Source: Pseudomonadota bacterium (GTDB taxonomy: Bacteria; Pseudomonadota; Gammaproteobacteria; Xanthomonadales; Xanthomonadaceae). Taken from it: a DNA stretch of 6,862 nucleotides. The stretch is from positions 1-6,862 of the forward strand of contig JAEWAG010000288.1 in NCBI GenBank assembly GCA_023391775.1, given 5' to 3'. The translations under genes and the position numbers were made by a program. The notes beneath the pieces were generated by a model. That model was given only the letters and a program-made list of their open reading frames with translations. It searched no databases and was not told the origin of the DNA. This document shows, piece by piece, positions 1-5,654 of the stretch (position 1 is its first letter; each line of letters opens with the position of its first letter).

Positions 1-45
1 GCACATCCCTGTGCCGCTTGCCCCGGATACCCGCACTGCGACGTC
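1..45 (-). repeat. Degenerate inverted copy of the structured repeat, cut by the window edge
   Basis: Bases 1-17 (GCACATCCCTGTGCCGC) are an exact reverse complement of bases 284-300, the first small hairpin of the repeat at 258-364. The similarity continues weakly through 18-45 (TTGCC, GGA, ACCCGC, GC, CGTC in the same order as the reverse complement of 255-283). This part is therefore best read as a second, decayed copy in opposite orientation whose other half lies left of the window. The 17-base match is seen directly; homology beyond it is inference. Confidence 0.6.
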
Positions 46-180
46 CTTCAGGCTGGGCGTGTGCCCCGGCTTCGGTTGCCCTTGGAGAGACACCATGTCC
101 CGCTTCTTCTTTTGCGTGCCACGGTGCAAAGCAGTGTGTGAGGACGCGGACTTGCCCACTCCCGCTATCCGGGGGCATCG
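46..180. other. Spacer with no recognisable gene
   Basis: Short open frames cross this stretch on both strands, but none has a ribosome-binding site, a recognisable domain or codon use like the real genes in the window. The only local structure seen is a weak inverted repeat, TTTGC (111-115) with GCAAA (126-130). No RNA gene was recognised. It separates the truncated repeat copy on the left from the larger repeat on the right. Confidence 0.5.
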
Positions 181-196
181 CTACGACGTACCTGGG

Positions 197-423
197 CCTC
201 GCGAGATCACGAGATCCGCTCGCTGGAGCGAAGGCGCGATCCGGACGCTGCGAAAGACGCGATGCGGCGGGTGTGTCCTGGCAGCGGCACAGGGATGTGC
301 CGCGGTAGCGAGGTTCGCACAGGGACGTGCGTCCGAGCGGCCAGGACACACCCGCTGCATCGCGGCTCCGTCCGGAGCCCGCGCTCCGCTTTGGCTTTCC
401 GGGGCGCACCCGGCGCGAGGTGC
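197..423. repeat. Large imperfect inverted-repeat element centred on a 25-bp stem
   Basis: The core is a 25-base left arm (258-282) complementary to a right arm (340-364) at 24 of 25 positions. The one exception, 266 with 356, is a G-T pair that would be a wobble in RNA. Further nested pairs lie outside it: TCCGGACG (240-247) with CGTCCGGA (369-376), GGAGCG (225-230) with CGCTCC (382-387), and CCTCGCG (197-203) with CGCGAGG (414-420). Local hairpins such as GCACC (406-410) with GGTGC (419-423) add to this. The arms are symmetric around about base 310, so the whole block reads as one element able to form a long branched hairpin or cruciform. It lies between the 3' end of the efflux operon and unknown sequence. 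There is no T-run of the kind seen in intrinsic terminators. It may be a REP/BIME-like or MITE-like intergenic repeat; it does not start with the GTAG of the SMAG repeats of S. maltophilia. Frames through it look like spurious proteins. Confidence 0.75.
284..331 (+). repeat. Twin hairpins with AGGGAY loops inside the long stem
   Basis: Two hairpins sit side by side at the tip of the 25-bp stem. The first is GCGGCAC (284-290), loop AGGGAT, GTGCCGC (297-303). The second is CGCAC (316-320), loop AGGGAC, GTGCG (327-331). Their shared 14-mers, GCACAGGGATGTGC at 287-300 and GCACAGGGACGTGC at 317-330, differ at one base and start exactly 30 bases apart. With the outer stem they would fold into a three-way junction. 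The matching loops suggest either tandem duplication or selection on the loop sequence; which of these applies cannot be decided here. Confidence 0.75.
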
Positions 424-475
424 CTCCTTCCGAAGCCGCACCGGGTGCTGTCTTCGACGACCGCCCCGCCGTCCG
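424..475 (-). other. 3' flank of the efflux operon, no clear terminator
   Basis: This is the transcribed sequence just after the permease stop codon, on the minus strand. A small hairpin GCAC (438-441) with GTGC (445-448) is present, but no U-rich tract follows it. Transcription from the pump operon would run into the structured repeat to the left, which may therefore end or stabilise the message. That role is inference. Confidence 0.3.
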
Positions 476-3400
476 TCAGCCCGCCGCTTCCTCCGGCTTG
501 ACCCGGAACCACGCCGCATACAGCGCGGGCAGGAACAGCAGGGTCAGCGCCGTGGCCACCACCAGGCCACCCATGATCGCCACCGCCATCGAGCCGTAGA
601 ACGCGCTGCGCGACAGCGGGATCATCGCCAGCACCGCGGTCAGTGCGGTCAGCACGATCGGGCGGAAGCGACGCACCGTCGCATCCACGATGGCGTGCCA
701 GCGGTCATGCCCGGCAGTGATGTCCTGCTCGATCTGGTCCACCAGGATCACCGAGTTGCGCATGATCATGCCGGCCAGCGCGATCGTTCCCAGCAGCGCC
801 ACGAAGCCGAACGGCATCCGGAACAGCAGCAGGAACCAGACCGCGCCCACCAGCCCCAGCGGCGCGGTCACCAGCACCATCAGCGTGCGCGAGAAGCTGC
901 GCAACTGCAGCATCAGCAAGGTGGTGACCACGAACAGGAACAGCGGCATCCCGGCCTTGATCGAATCCTGGCCGCGGGTCGAGTCCTCCACCGAGCCGCC
1001 GACCTCCAGCAGGTAGCCTGCGGGCAGGCTCTGGCGCAACCCGTCCAGCGTCGGATCGATCTGCGCGGTCACCGCCGCCGGCAGGAGCTCGTCGCTGATG
1101 TCCGCGCGCACGGTGATCGTGGGCAGCCGGTTGCGATGCCAGATGATTCCTTCCTCGAAGGTCTGGTGCAGGCGCGCGACCTGCGACAGCGCGACGCTGC
1201 CACCGTCGCCGGCAGGAATGGCCAGGCTGCCCAGCAGTTCCATCTGCCCGCGGTCGCCGGCACCGCCGCGCAGCATGATCCCGACCAGCTCGTTGCCCTC
1301 GCGGAAGGTGCTGGCCGTGTAGCCGGACAGCTGCGCGCTGAGGAACTGCGCCAGCTGCGCGCTGTCCACGCCCAGCGCCCGCGCCCGGTCCTGGTCCACC
1401 TCCAGCCGCACCACCTTGCTCGGCTCGTCCCAGTCCAGGTTGACGTTGGTGGTGTGCGGGTTGGCGCGGACCTTCTCCGCCACCTTGCGTGCGATCTCCC
1501 GCACCTGGGCGATGTGTTCGCCGGAGACGCGGAACTGCACCGGGTAGCCGACCGGCGGGCCGTTCTCGAGCCGGGTCACGCGCATCTGCAGCTCGGGGAA
1601 CTGCGGCACGACCTCGCGCAGCAGCCAGTTGCGCAGCTCCTCGCGCGACTGCAGGTCACGCGCCAGCACCACGAACTGGTTGAAGTTGGTCGCCGGCAGC
1701 TGCTGGTCCAGCGGCAGGTAGAAGCGCGGTGAGCCGGTCCCGACGTAGGCCACGTAGTTGCGCACGTCCTCGCGCTGCTGCAGCAGCGCCTCCAGCTTCC
1801 GGGCCTGGGCTTCGCTTGCACGCAGCGACGCGCCCTCGGCCAGTTCCATGTCCACCATCAGTTCCGGCCGGGTGGAATCCGGGAAGAACTGCTGCGGCAC
1901 GAAGCGGAACAGCATCAGCGACAGCACGAACAGGCCAGCGGTGGCGCCGATCACCCACCAGCGCCGGCGCAGGCAGGCATCGAGCACGCGCCGGAAGCGC
2001 CGGTAGAACGGGGTCTGGTAGGGATCGTGGTGGCGCCCGTCCAGCGGCGCCGGTGCGAGCACCGATGCGTACTGCGGCCAGCGGTCGGCCAGCCGCTCAC
2101 GCCACGCACGGCGCCGCGCGGCCAGGCTGCCGGGTTTTGGCGGCTGCGGATGCGCCAGGTCCGGCAGCATCTTGTCGCCCAGCCAGGGAATGAACAGCAC
2201 CGCCACGACCCACGACACCAGCAGCGCGATGGTCACCACCTGGAACAGCGAGCGGGTGTACTCGCCGGTGCTGGAGGCCGCGGTGGCGATCGGCAGGAAG
2301 CCGGCGGCGGTGATCAGGGTACCGGTCAGCATCGGGAAGGCGGTGGACTCCCAGGCGAAGCTTGCCGCGCGCAGGCGGTCGAAGCCCTGCTCCATCTTGA
2401 TGGCCATCATCTCCACCGCGATGATCGCGTCGTCCACCATCAGGCCCAGCGCCAGCACCAGTGCACCCAGCGAGATCTTGTGCAGGCCGATGCCGAAGTA
2501 GTGCATCACCGCGAAGGTCATCGCCAGCACCAGCGGGATCGACACCGCCACCACCAGGCCGGTGCGGAAGCCCAGCGAGAAGAAGCTGACCAGCAGCACG
2601 ATGGTCACCGCCTCGGCCAGCACCCGCACGAATTCGCCGACAGAGTCGCGCACCGCCTCCGGCTGGTCGGAGACCTTGCGCAGTTCCATGCCCGCCGGCA
2701 GCTGTTTCTGCAACCGCGCGAACTCCGCCTCGAGCGCATCGCCCAGGCGCAGGATGTGGCCGCCGTCGCGCATGGCCACGGCAATGCCGATCGCGTCCTG
2801 CCCCATGAAGCGCACGCGCGGCGCGGCCGGGTCGGCGAATCCGCGGCTCACCGTGGCCACGTCCTGCAGGCGGATGGTGCGGCCACCGGCGCGGATCGGG
2901 AACGCGCGGATCTCCTCCAGGCTGCGGAACGGCCCTTCCACCCGCAGCTGCACGCGCTCGGACGGGGTCTCGTAGAAGCCCGCCGGCACCACCGCGTTCT
3001 GGCCCTGCAGGGCCTGCTGCACCGCCTGCAGCGGAATGCCCAGGGTCGCCAGCCTGGCGTTGTCGATCTCGATCCAGACCTTCTCGTCCTGCAGGCCGAC
3101 CAGGTCCACCTTGCCCACGTCCGGCACCCGCTGCAGTTCCAGCTGGATGCGGTCGGCATAGTCCTTGAGGATGGCGTAGTCGAAGCCGGGGCCGGTCAGC
3201 GCGTAGATGTTGCCGAAGGTGTCGCCGAACTCGTCGTTGAAGAACGGCCCGACCACGCCCTCCGGCAGCGTGGCGCGGATGTCGCCGACCTTCTTGCGCA
3301 CCTGGTACCACAGCTCCGGCACGTCCCTGGAGCGCATCGAGTCGCGCGCCATGAAGATCACCTGCGACTCGCCCGGGCGCGAGTAGGAGCGCACGAACTC

Positions 3401-3640
3401 GTACTGGCCGGTGTTCATCACCGCCTTCTCGATCCGCTCGGTGACCTGCAGCGCGACCTCTTCGGCGGTGGCGCCCGGCCACACGGTGCGCACCACCATG
3501 GCCTTGAAGGTGAACGGTGGATCCTCGCTCTGCCCCAGCCGCAGGTAGGACCAGGTGCCGATGATCGCCACGGCGATCATCGCGTAGAGGACCAGGCCGC
3601 GGTTGTGCAGCGCCCACTCGGAGAGGTTGAAGCGGCGCAT
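476..3640 (-). CDS. RND multidrug efflux permease, AcrB/HAE1-like (inner membrane)
   Basis: This 1054-residue protein has the normal length and layout of a proton-driven RND pump, which exports drugs or other amphiphiles from the periplasm and inner-membrane leaflet through an outer-membrane channel. TM1 is near residues 14-33, followed by a large periplasmic porter loop. TM2-TM6 span about 340-490, TM7 about 558-577, then a second porter loop, and TM8-TM12 run from about 893 to 1045. The Asp pair of TM4 is D403-D404 (in LGLMVDDAII). TM10 has R961 (in MIMRNSVILV) where AcrB has Lys940. R991 and T998 match AcrB Arg971 and Thr978. The early motif QSEDPPFTFK is typical of a large HAE1-like subgroup. 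The cytoplasmic link between TM6 and TM7 carries an extra Pro/Arg-rich segment at about 497-535. The gene begins 3 bases after the adaptor stop, with GGAG 6 bases before the ATG. Substrates cannot be told from sequence; no heavy-metal signature was recognised. Confidence 0.96.
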   Translation of the reverse strand: MRRFNLSEWALHNRGLVLYAMIAVAIIGTWSYLRLGQSEDPPFTFKAMVVRTVWPGATAEEVALQVTERIEKAVMNTGQYEFVRSYSRPGESQVIFMARDSMRSRDVPELWYQVRKKVGDIRATLPEGVVGPFFNDEFGDTFGNIYALTGPGFDYAILKDYADRIQLELQRVPDVGKVDLVGLQDEKVWIEIDNARLATLGIPLQAVQQALQGQNAVVPAGFYETPSERVQLRVEGPFRSLEEIRAFPIRAGGRTIRLQDVATVSRGFADPAAPRVRFMGQDAIGIAVAMRDGGHILRLGDALEAEFARLQKQLPAGMELRKVSDQPEAVRDSVGEFVRVLAEAVTIVLLVSFFSLGFRTGLVVAVSIPLVLAMTFAVMHYFGIGLHKISLGALVLALGLMVDDAIIAVEMMAIKMEQGFDRLRAASFAWESTAFPMLTGTLITAAGFLPIATAASSTGEYTRSLFQVVTIALLVSWVVAVLFIPWLGDKMLPDLAHPQPPKPGSLAARRRAWRERLADRWPQYASVLAPAPLDGRHHDPYQTPFYRRFRRVLDACLRRRWWVIGATAGLFVLSLMLFRFVPQQFFPDSTRPELMVDMELAEGASLRASEAQARKLEALLQQREDVRNYVAYVGTGSPRFYLPLDQQLPATNFNQFVVLARDLQSREELRNWLLREVVPQFPELQMRVTRLENGPPVGYPVQFRVSGEHIAQVREIARKVAEKVRANPHTTNVNLDWDEPSKVVRLEVDQDRARALGVDSAQLAQFLSAQLSGYTASTFREGNELVGIMLRGGAGDRGQMELLGSLAIPAGDGGSVALSQVARLHQTFEEGIIWHRNRLPTITVRADISDELLPAAVTAQIDPTLDGLRQSLPAGYLLEVGGSVEDSTRGQDSIKAGMPLFLFVVTTLLMLQLRSFSRTLMVLVTAPLGLVGAVWFLLLFRMPFGFVALLGTIALAGMIMRNSVILVDQIEQDITAGHDRWHAIVDATVRRFRPIVLTALTAVLAMIPLSRSAFYGSMAVAIMGGLVVATALTLLFLPALYAAWFRVKPEEAAG

Positions 3641-3643
3641 CGG

Positions 3644-4771
3644 TTACTCCGCGTCCTGCGCAGGCGCAGCCGCCGCGGCGACCGGACGGTTGTCGCGGTC
3701 CACCGGACTGACCGCCTCGCCCTCGCGCAGCAGGTGTCCGCCGGCGGCGACCACCCAGTCGCGGGGTTGCAGCGCGCCACGCACGGTCACCGTCCCGGTG
3801 CCCAGCGTGCCGTGTTCCACCGGCACGCCCAGCACCTTGCCCTCGCGCACCACCCACACCGAAGCCTTGCCATCGGTTCCCTGCTGCAGCGCCGGCAGCG
3901 GCACCCGCAAGCCGTCGCCCTGCCCTGCCTGGCGCAGGAACACCCGCGCACTCTGGCCCAGCGTGGCCTCCGCGGCCGCAGCATCGTCCAGTGCCACGCG
4001 GACCGCGTAGGTGCGCGTCTGCGGATCGGCGGCCGGGGCCAGTTCGCGGATGCGTGCCGGCAGGCGCGTGCCCGGGCGGTTCCACAACTCCACTTCGGCG
4101 GCATCGCCGACCTTGAACTGGCCGATGCGGTCCTCGGGCAGGTCGATGGCGACCTCCCGCCCGCCATCGGCGGCCAGCACGAAAACGGTCTGCCCGGCGG
4201 CCACCACCTGCCCGGCCTCGGCCTGGCGGCTGGCAATCACACCGGCATGCGGGGCACGCAGGTGGGTGTAGCCGGACTGGTTGCGGGTGACCTCCCACTG
4301 CGCGCGGGCCGCTTCGGCCTGGCCGGCCGCCGCGCGATACGCCGCCTGCTGCGCCTCGTAGGCGGAGCGGCTGACCAGCTGCCGGTCCACCAGCTGCGCG
4401 TAGCGGTCCAGGTCACCCTTGGCACGCACCCGTTCGGCCTCGGCCGCGGCCAGCTGCGCCTGGGCTGCCTGGGCCTGCAGGGCCTGGTCGCCGGGGTCCA
4501 GCTCGGCCAGGACCTGCCCCTCGGCCACGCGCGCACCGGCATCGACGTGGCGACGCACCAGTTCGCCACCGATGCGGAAGGCCAGCGGGCTTTCCTCGCG
4601 GGCACGCACCTCGCCCGGGTACGCCAGGGCCTCGCTGCCGGAACCGGATTGCGGCTGCACCACCCAGACCGGGCGCACCGGGTCCGGCGCCGGCTCGCCA
4701 CCGCCGCAGCCTGCCAGGACCATCGCCGCGATCGCCGCCCACGCCCCGCTCCTCGCCCGTCCCTGTCCCAT
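3644..4771 (-). CDS. RND efflux periplasmic adaptor (membrane fusion protein), lipoprotein
   Basis: The 375-residue product is the adaptor that bridges the RND permease and an outer-membrane channel. Residues 1-22 form a lipoprotein signal ending in the lipobox LAGC, so Cys22 should be lipidated after cleavage. A barrel-sandwich (lipoyl-like) half follows at about 50-95 (FRIGGELV, GARVAEGQVLAELD). An Ala/Gln-rich alpha hairpin runs over about 95-165, the second lipoyl half over about 167-200 (LRAPHAGVI), then beta-barrel and membrane-proximal domains to the end. R123, L127 and S134 fit the R-x3-L-x6-S motif by which AcrA-type adaptors bind TolC. I chose the ATG at 4771 because GGAG lies 8 bases upstream and because it puts the lipobox at the usual distance. 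A longer frame reaching 4837 would add 22 residues, cover the control region and spoil the signal peptide. It is the first gene of the operon and probably under control of the divergent TetR gene. The Ala/Pro-rich C-terminal tail (about 363-375) looks unstructured. Confidence 0.94.
   Translation of the reverse strand: MGQGRARSGAWAAIAAMVLAGCGGGEPAPDPVRPVWVVQPQSGSGSEALAYPGEVRAREESPLAFRIGGELVRRHVDAGARVAEGQVLAELDPGDQALQAQAAQAQLAAAEAERVRAKGDLDRYAQLVDRQLVSRSAYEAQQAAYRAAAGQAEAARAQWEVTRNQSGYTHLRAPHAGVIASRQAEAGQVVAAGQTVFVLAADGGREVAIDLPEDRIGQFKVGDAAEVELWNRPGTRLPARIRELAPAADPQTRTYAVRVALDDAAAAEATLGQSARVFLRQAGQGDGLRVPLPALQQGTDGKASVWVVREGKVLGVPVEHGTLGTGTVTVRGALQPRDWVVAAGGHLLREGEAVSPVDRDNRPVAAAAAPAQDAE
3647..3650 (-). 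promoter_or_regulatory. Ribosome-binding site of the RND permease
   Basis: GGAG on the minus strand, 6 bases before the permease ATG (3640). It lies inside the last codons of the adaptor gene, so translation of the two genes is probably coupled. Confidence 0.7.
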
Positions 4772-4779
4772 CACCGCGA

Positions 4780-4788
4780 CTCCGTCCT
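4780..4788 (-). promoter_or_regulatory. Ribosome-binding site of the adaptor gene
   Basis: The minus strand reads AGGACGGAG here, ending 8 bases before the ATG at 4771. This decides the adaptor start. A GTG directly before that ATG is also in frame but has only 5 bases of spacing. Confidence 0.7.
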
Positions 4789-4806
4789 GTAGGTGGAAAT
4801 TAGTGA

Positions 4807-4816
4807 ACCGGCCGGT
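4807..4816. promoter_or_regulatory. Second palindrome, ACCGGCCGGT
   Basis: A perfect 10-base palindrome in the same intergenic region, centred 30.5 bases from the centre of the other palindrome and covering the predicted transcript start of the pump operon. It could be a second operator, perhaps for a different regulator, or chance in GC-rich DNA. Confidence 0.35.
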
Positions 4817-4845
4817 ATGGTATAAATAGAAAACCAACTAGTCTA
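4817..4845 (-). promoter_or_regulatory. Candidate promoter of the efflux operon
   Basis: On the minus strand TAGACT (4845-4840, 3 of 6 to the -35 consensus) and TACCAT (4822-4817, 4 of 6 to the -10) are separated by 17 bases. Transcription would begin near 4809, about 38 bases before the adaptor start. The -35 lies within the palindrome at 4837-4847, which would suit repression by a TetR protein. TATACC with 15-base spacing is an alternative -10. The call rests on consensus likeness and location only. Confidence 0.4.
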
Positions 4846-4849
4846 GTAT
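4821..4849 (+). promoter_or_regulatory. Candidate promoter elements for the TetR gene
   Basis: TATAAA (4821-4826) is a 5 of 6 match to a -10 box and would start transcripts near 4833, though no good -35 precedes it. TAGTAT (4844-4849) is a second possible -10 that would start transcription at about the ATG itself. No Shine-Dalgarno sequence is visible before 4857, so a leaderless or near-leaderless message is possible. Confidence 0.3.
4837..4847. promoter_or_regulatory. Candidate TetR operator, ACTAGTCTAGT
   Basis: This is a perfect 11-base palindrome with a one-base centre: ACTAG, T, CTAGT. It sits in the AT-rich divergent region, 9 bases before the regulator ATG, and overlaps the -35 candidate of the pump operon and the promoter candidates of the regulator. 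TetR dimers bind such short palindromes, and local repressors commonly control both themselves and the divergent pump. Binding by the neighbouring regulator is inferred from position. Confidence 0.5.
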
Positions 4850-4856
4850 TCGCTGC

Positions 4857-5516
4857 ATGACCCGCCCGACCCTGCCAGCCAGCGCCTCCGCGGCGCCCGC
4901 CCGCAATCCCGGCCCCGGCCGTCCCAAGGACCTGGCCAAGCGCGCCGCCATCCTTGAAGCCGCCCAGCGCCTGTTCCTGGAACAGGGTTACCAGGGGGTG
5001 AGCATGGACCAGATCGCAGCTGCGGCCGGTGTGTCCAAGCTCACCGTGTACAGCCACTTCGGCGACAAGGAGACGCTGTTTTCGGAGGCGATCGCGACCA
5101 AGTGCCGCGAGGTGCTGCCCGACGAGCTGTTCGTGAGCCCGCCGGAAGGTCCGCTGCGTGCGCAGCTGCTGGCCATCGGCCACGCGTTCTTCGCCCTGAT
5201 CAGCAGCGACGAGGCCATCGCCATCCACCGCATGATGAATGCCGGCGCCGGCGAGGAGGCACTGCGCCACCTGTTCTGGAATGCCGGCCCGCGCCGGGTG
5301 CAGGAGGTGTTCGCGCGGTTCCTGCAGGCGCGCACCGAGCAGGGCCAGCTGCGTATCGACGACGTGCCGCTGGCTGCGTCGCAGTTCTTCAGCCTGCTCA
5401 AGGGCGAACTGCACCCGATGATGGCCTGTGGCCTGTGCAGCGACCCGGATCCGCGCGAGCTGGACCGGCATATCGAGGCCACCGTCGACTTCTTCCTGCG
5501 TGCCTATGCGGCCTGA
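4857..5516 (+). CDS. TetR/AcrR-family transcriptional regulator, likely repressor of the divergent RND operon
   Basis: The 219-residue protein has a TetR N-terminal DNA-binding domain after a Pro/Ala-rich leader of about 20 residues. GRPKDLAKRAAILEAA starts at residue 21, and the helix-turn-helix is near 49-68 (SMDQIAAAAGVSKLTVYSHF), continuing as GDKETLF. The C-terminal part (about 85-219) is all-helical, as in TetR ligand and dimer domains, and resembles the AefR-like group (LLKGELHPMM). Three cysteines are present: C83, and the pair C191 and C194, which form a CxxC motif. The gene is divergent from the adaptor gene with 85 bases between their starts, the usual layout for a local efflux repressor released by a pump substrate. 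No better start is available, since the next in-frame Met (residue 50) would remove half of the DNA-binding domain. The ligand is not predictable. Confidence 0.93.
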   Translation: MTRPTLPASASAAPARNPGPGRPKDLAKRAAILEAAQRLFLEQGYQGVSMDQIAAAAGVSKLTVYSHFGDKETLFSEAIATKCREVLPDELFVSPPEGPLRAQLLAIGHAFFALISSDEAIAIHRMMNAGAGEEALRHLFWNAGPRRVQEVFARFLQARTEQGQLRIDDVPLAASQFFSLLKGELHPMMACGLCSDPDPRELDRHIEATVDFFLRAYAA

Positions 5517-5654
5517 ACGGGGCCGCTCCGGTCCGCTGGTGGCGGTGACTTCCGGCACTGAGCGCCCGGGCCGCCCACGGCGATCCTGTCCGCGCCGGCC
5601 CGCAGGCCACGGCGGTAGTAGAATGCCCGGCCTCCCGCGCCCCATGACAGAGCC
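5517..5654. other. Intergenic region between the regulator and pcm
   Basis: These 138 GC-rich bases hold no convincing gene. Only weak stems are visible, such as CCGC (5533-5536) with GCGG (5542-5545), and none has a following T-run, so there is no clear terminator for the regulator gene. A promoter-like hexamer lies near the right end. Confidence 0.5.
5619..5624 (+). promoter_or_regulatory. Candidate -10 box for the pcm-tolC unit
   Basis: TAGAAT matches the -10 consensus at 5 of 6 positions, in otherwise GC-rich DNA. It lies 30 bases before the pcm ATG and would start transcription near 5631. No recognisable -35 is found 16-18 bases upstream, so the call is weak. Confidence 0.35.

Noticed and set aside
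258..364. CRISPR array or tRNA reading of the repeat
   Set aside because: There are only two short repeated units 30 bases apart, with no run of equal repeats and unique spacers. The fold has two hairpin arms and lacks tRNA landmarks such as the TTCGA loop and acceptor geometry.
258..364. The repeat as a classical intrinsic terminator
   Set aside because: The stem is strong, but no T-run follows it on either strand, and its nested structure is far more complex than a terminator.
262..501. A 79-codon frame within the structured repeat
   Set aside because: It runs across inverted-repeat arms and hairpins and into the end of the permease gene. Repeats of this kind often yield spurious predicted proteins.
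11..1732. A 573-codon plus-strand frame through the repeat and the 3' part of the permease
   Set aside because: It is rich in Arg/His/Gln, has no domain or ribosome-binding site, and is antisense to a well-supported gene over most of its length.
2097..4298. A 733-codon minus-strand frame in another register of the efflux operon
   Set aside because: It is Gly/Arg/Pro-rich and spans the join of two real genes in the wrong frame; the adaptor and permease frames carry all the family motifs.
2027..4792. A 921-codon open frame on the plus strand, antisense to the efflux operon
   Set aside because: The translation is a low-complexity run rich in His, Gln, Arg and Ala with no domain. It lies opposite two clear genes and is a by-product of GC-rich third positions.
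3644..4837. Longer adaptor start at 4837
   Set aside because: It would translate the promoter region and place 22 non-signal residues before the lipoprotein signal; the start at 4771 has a good ribosome-binding site.
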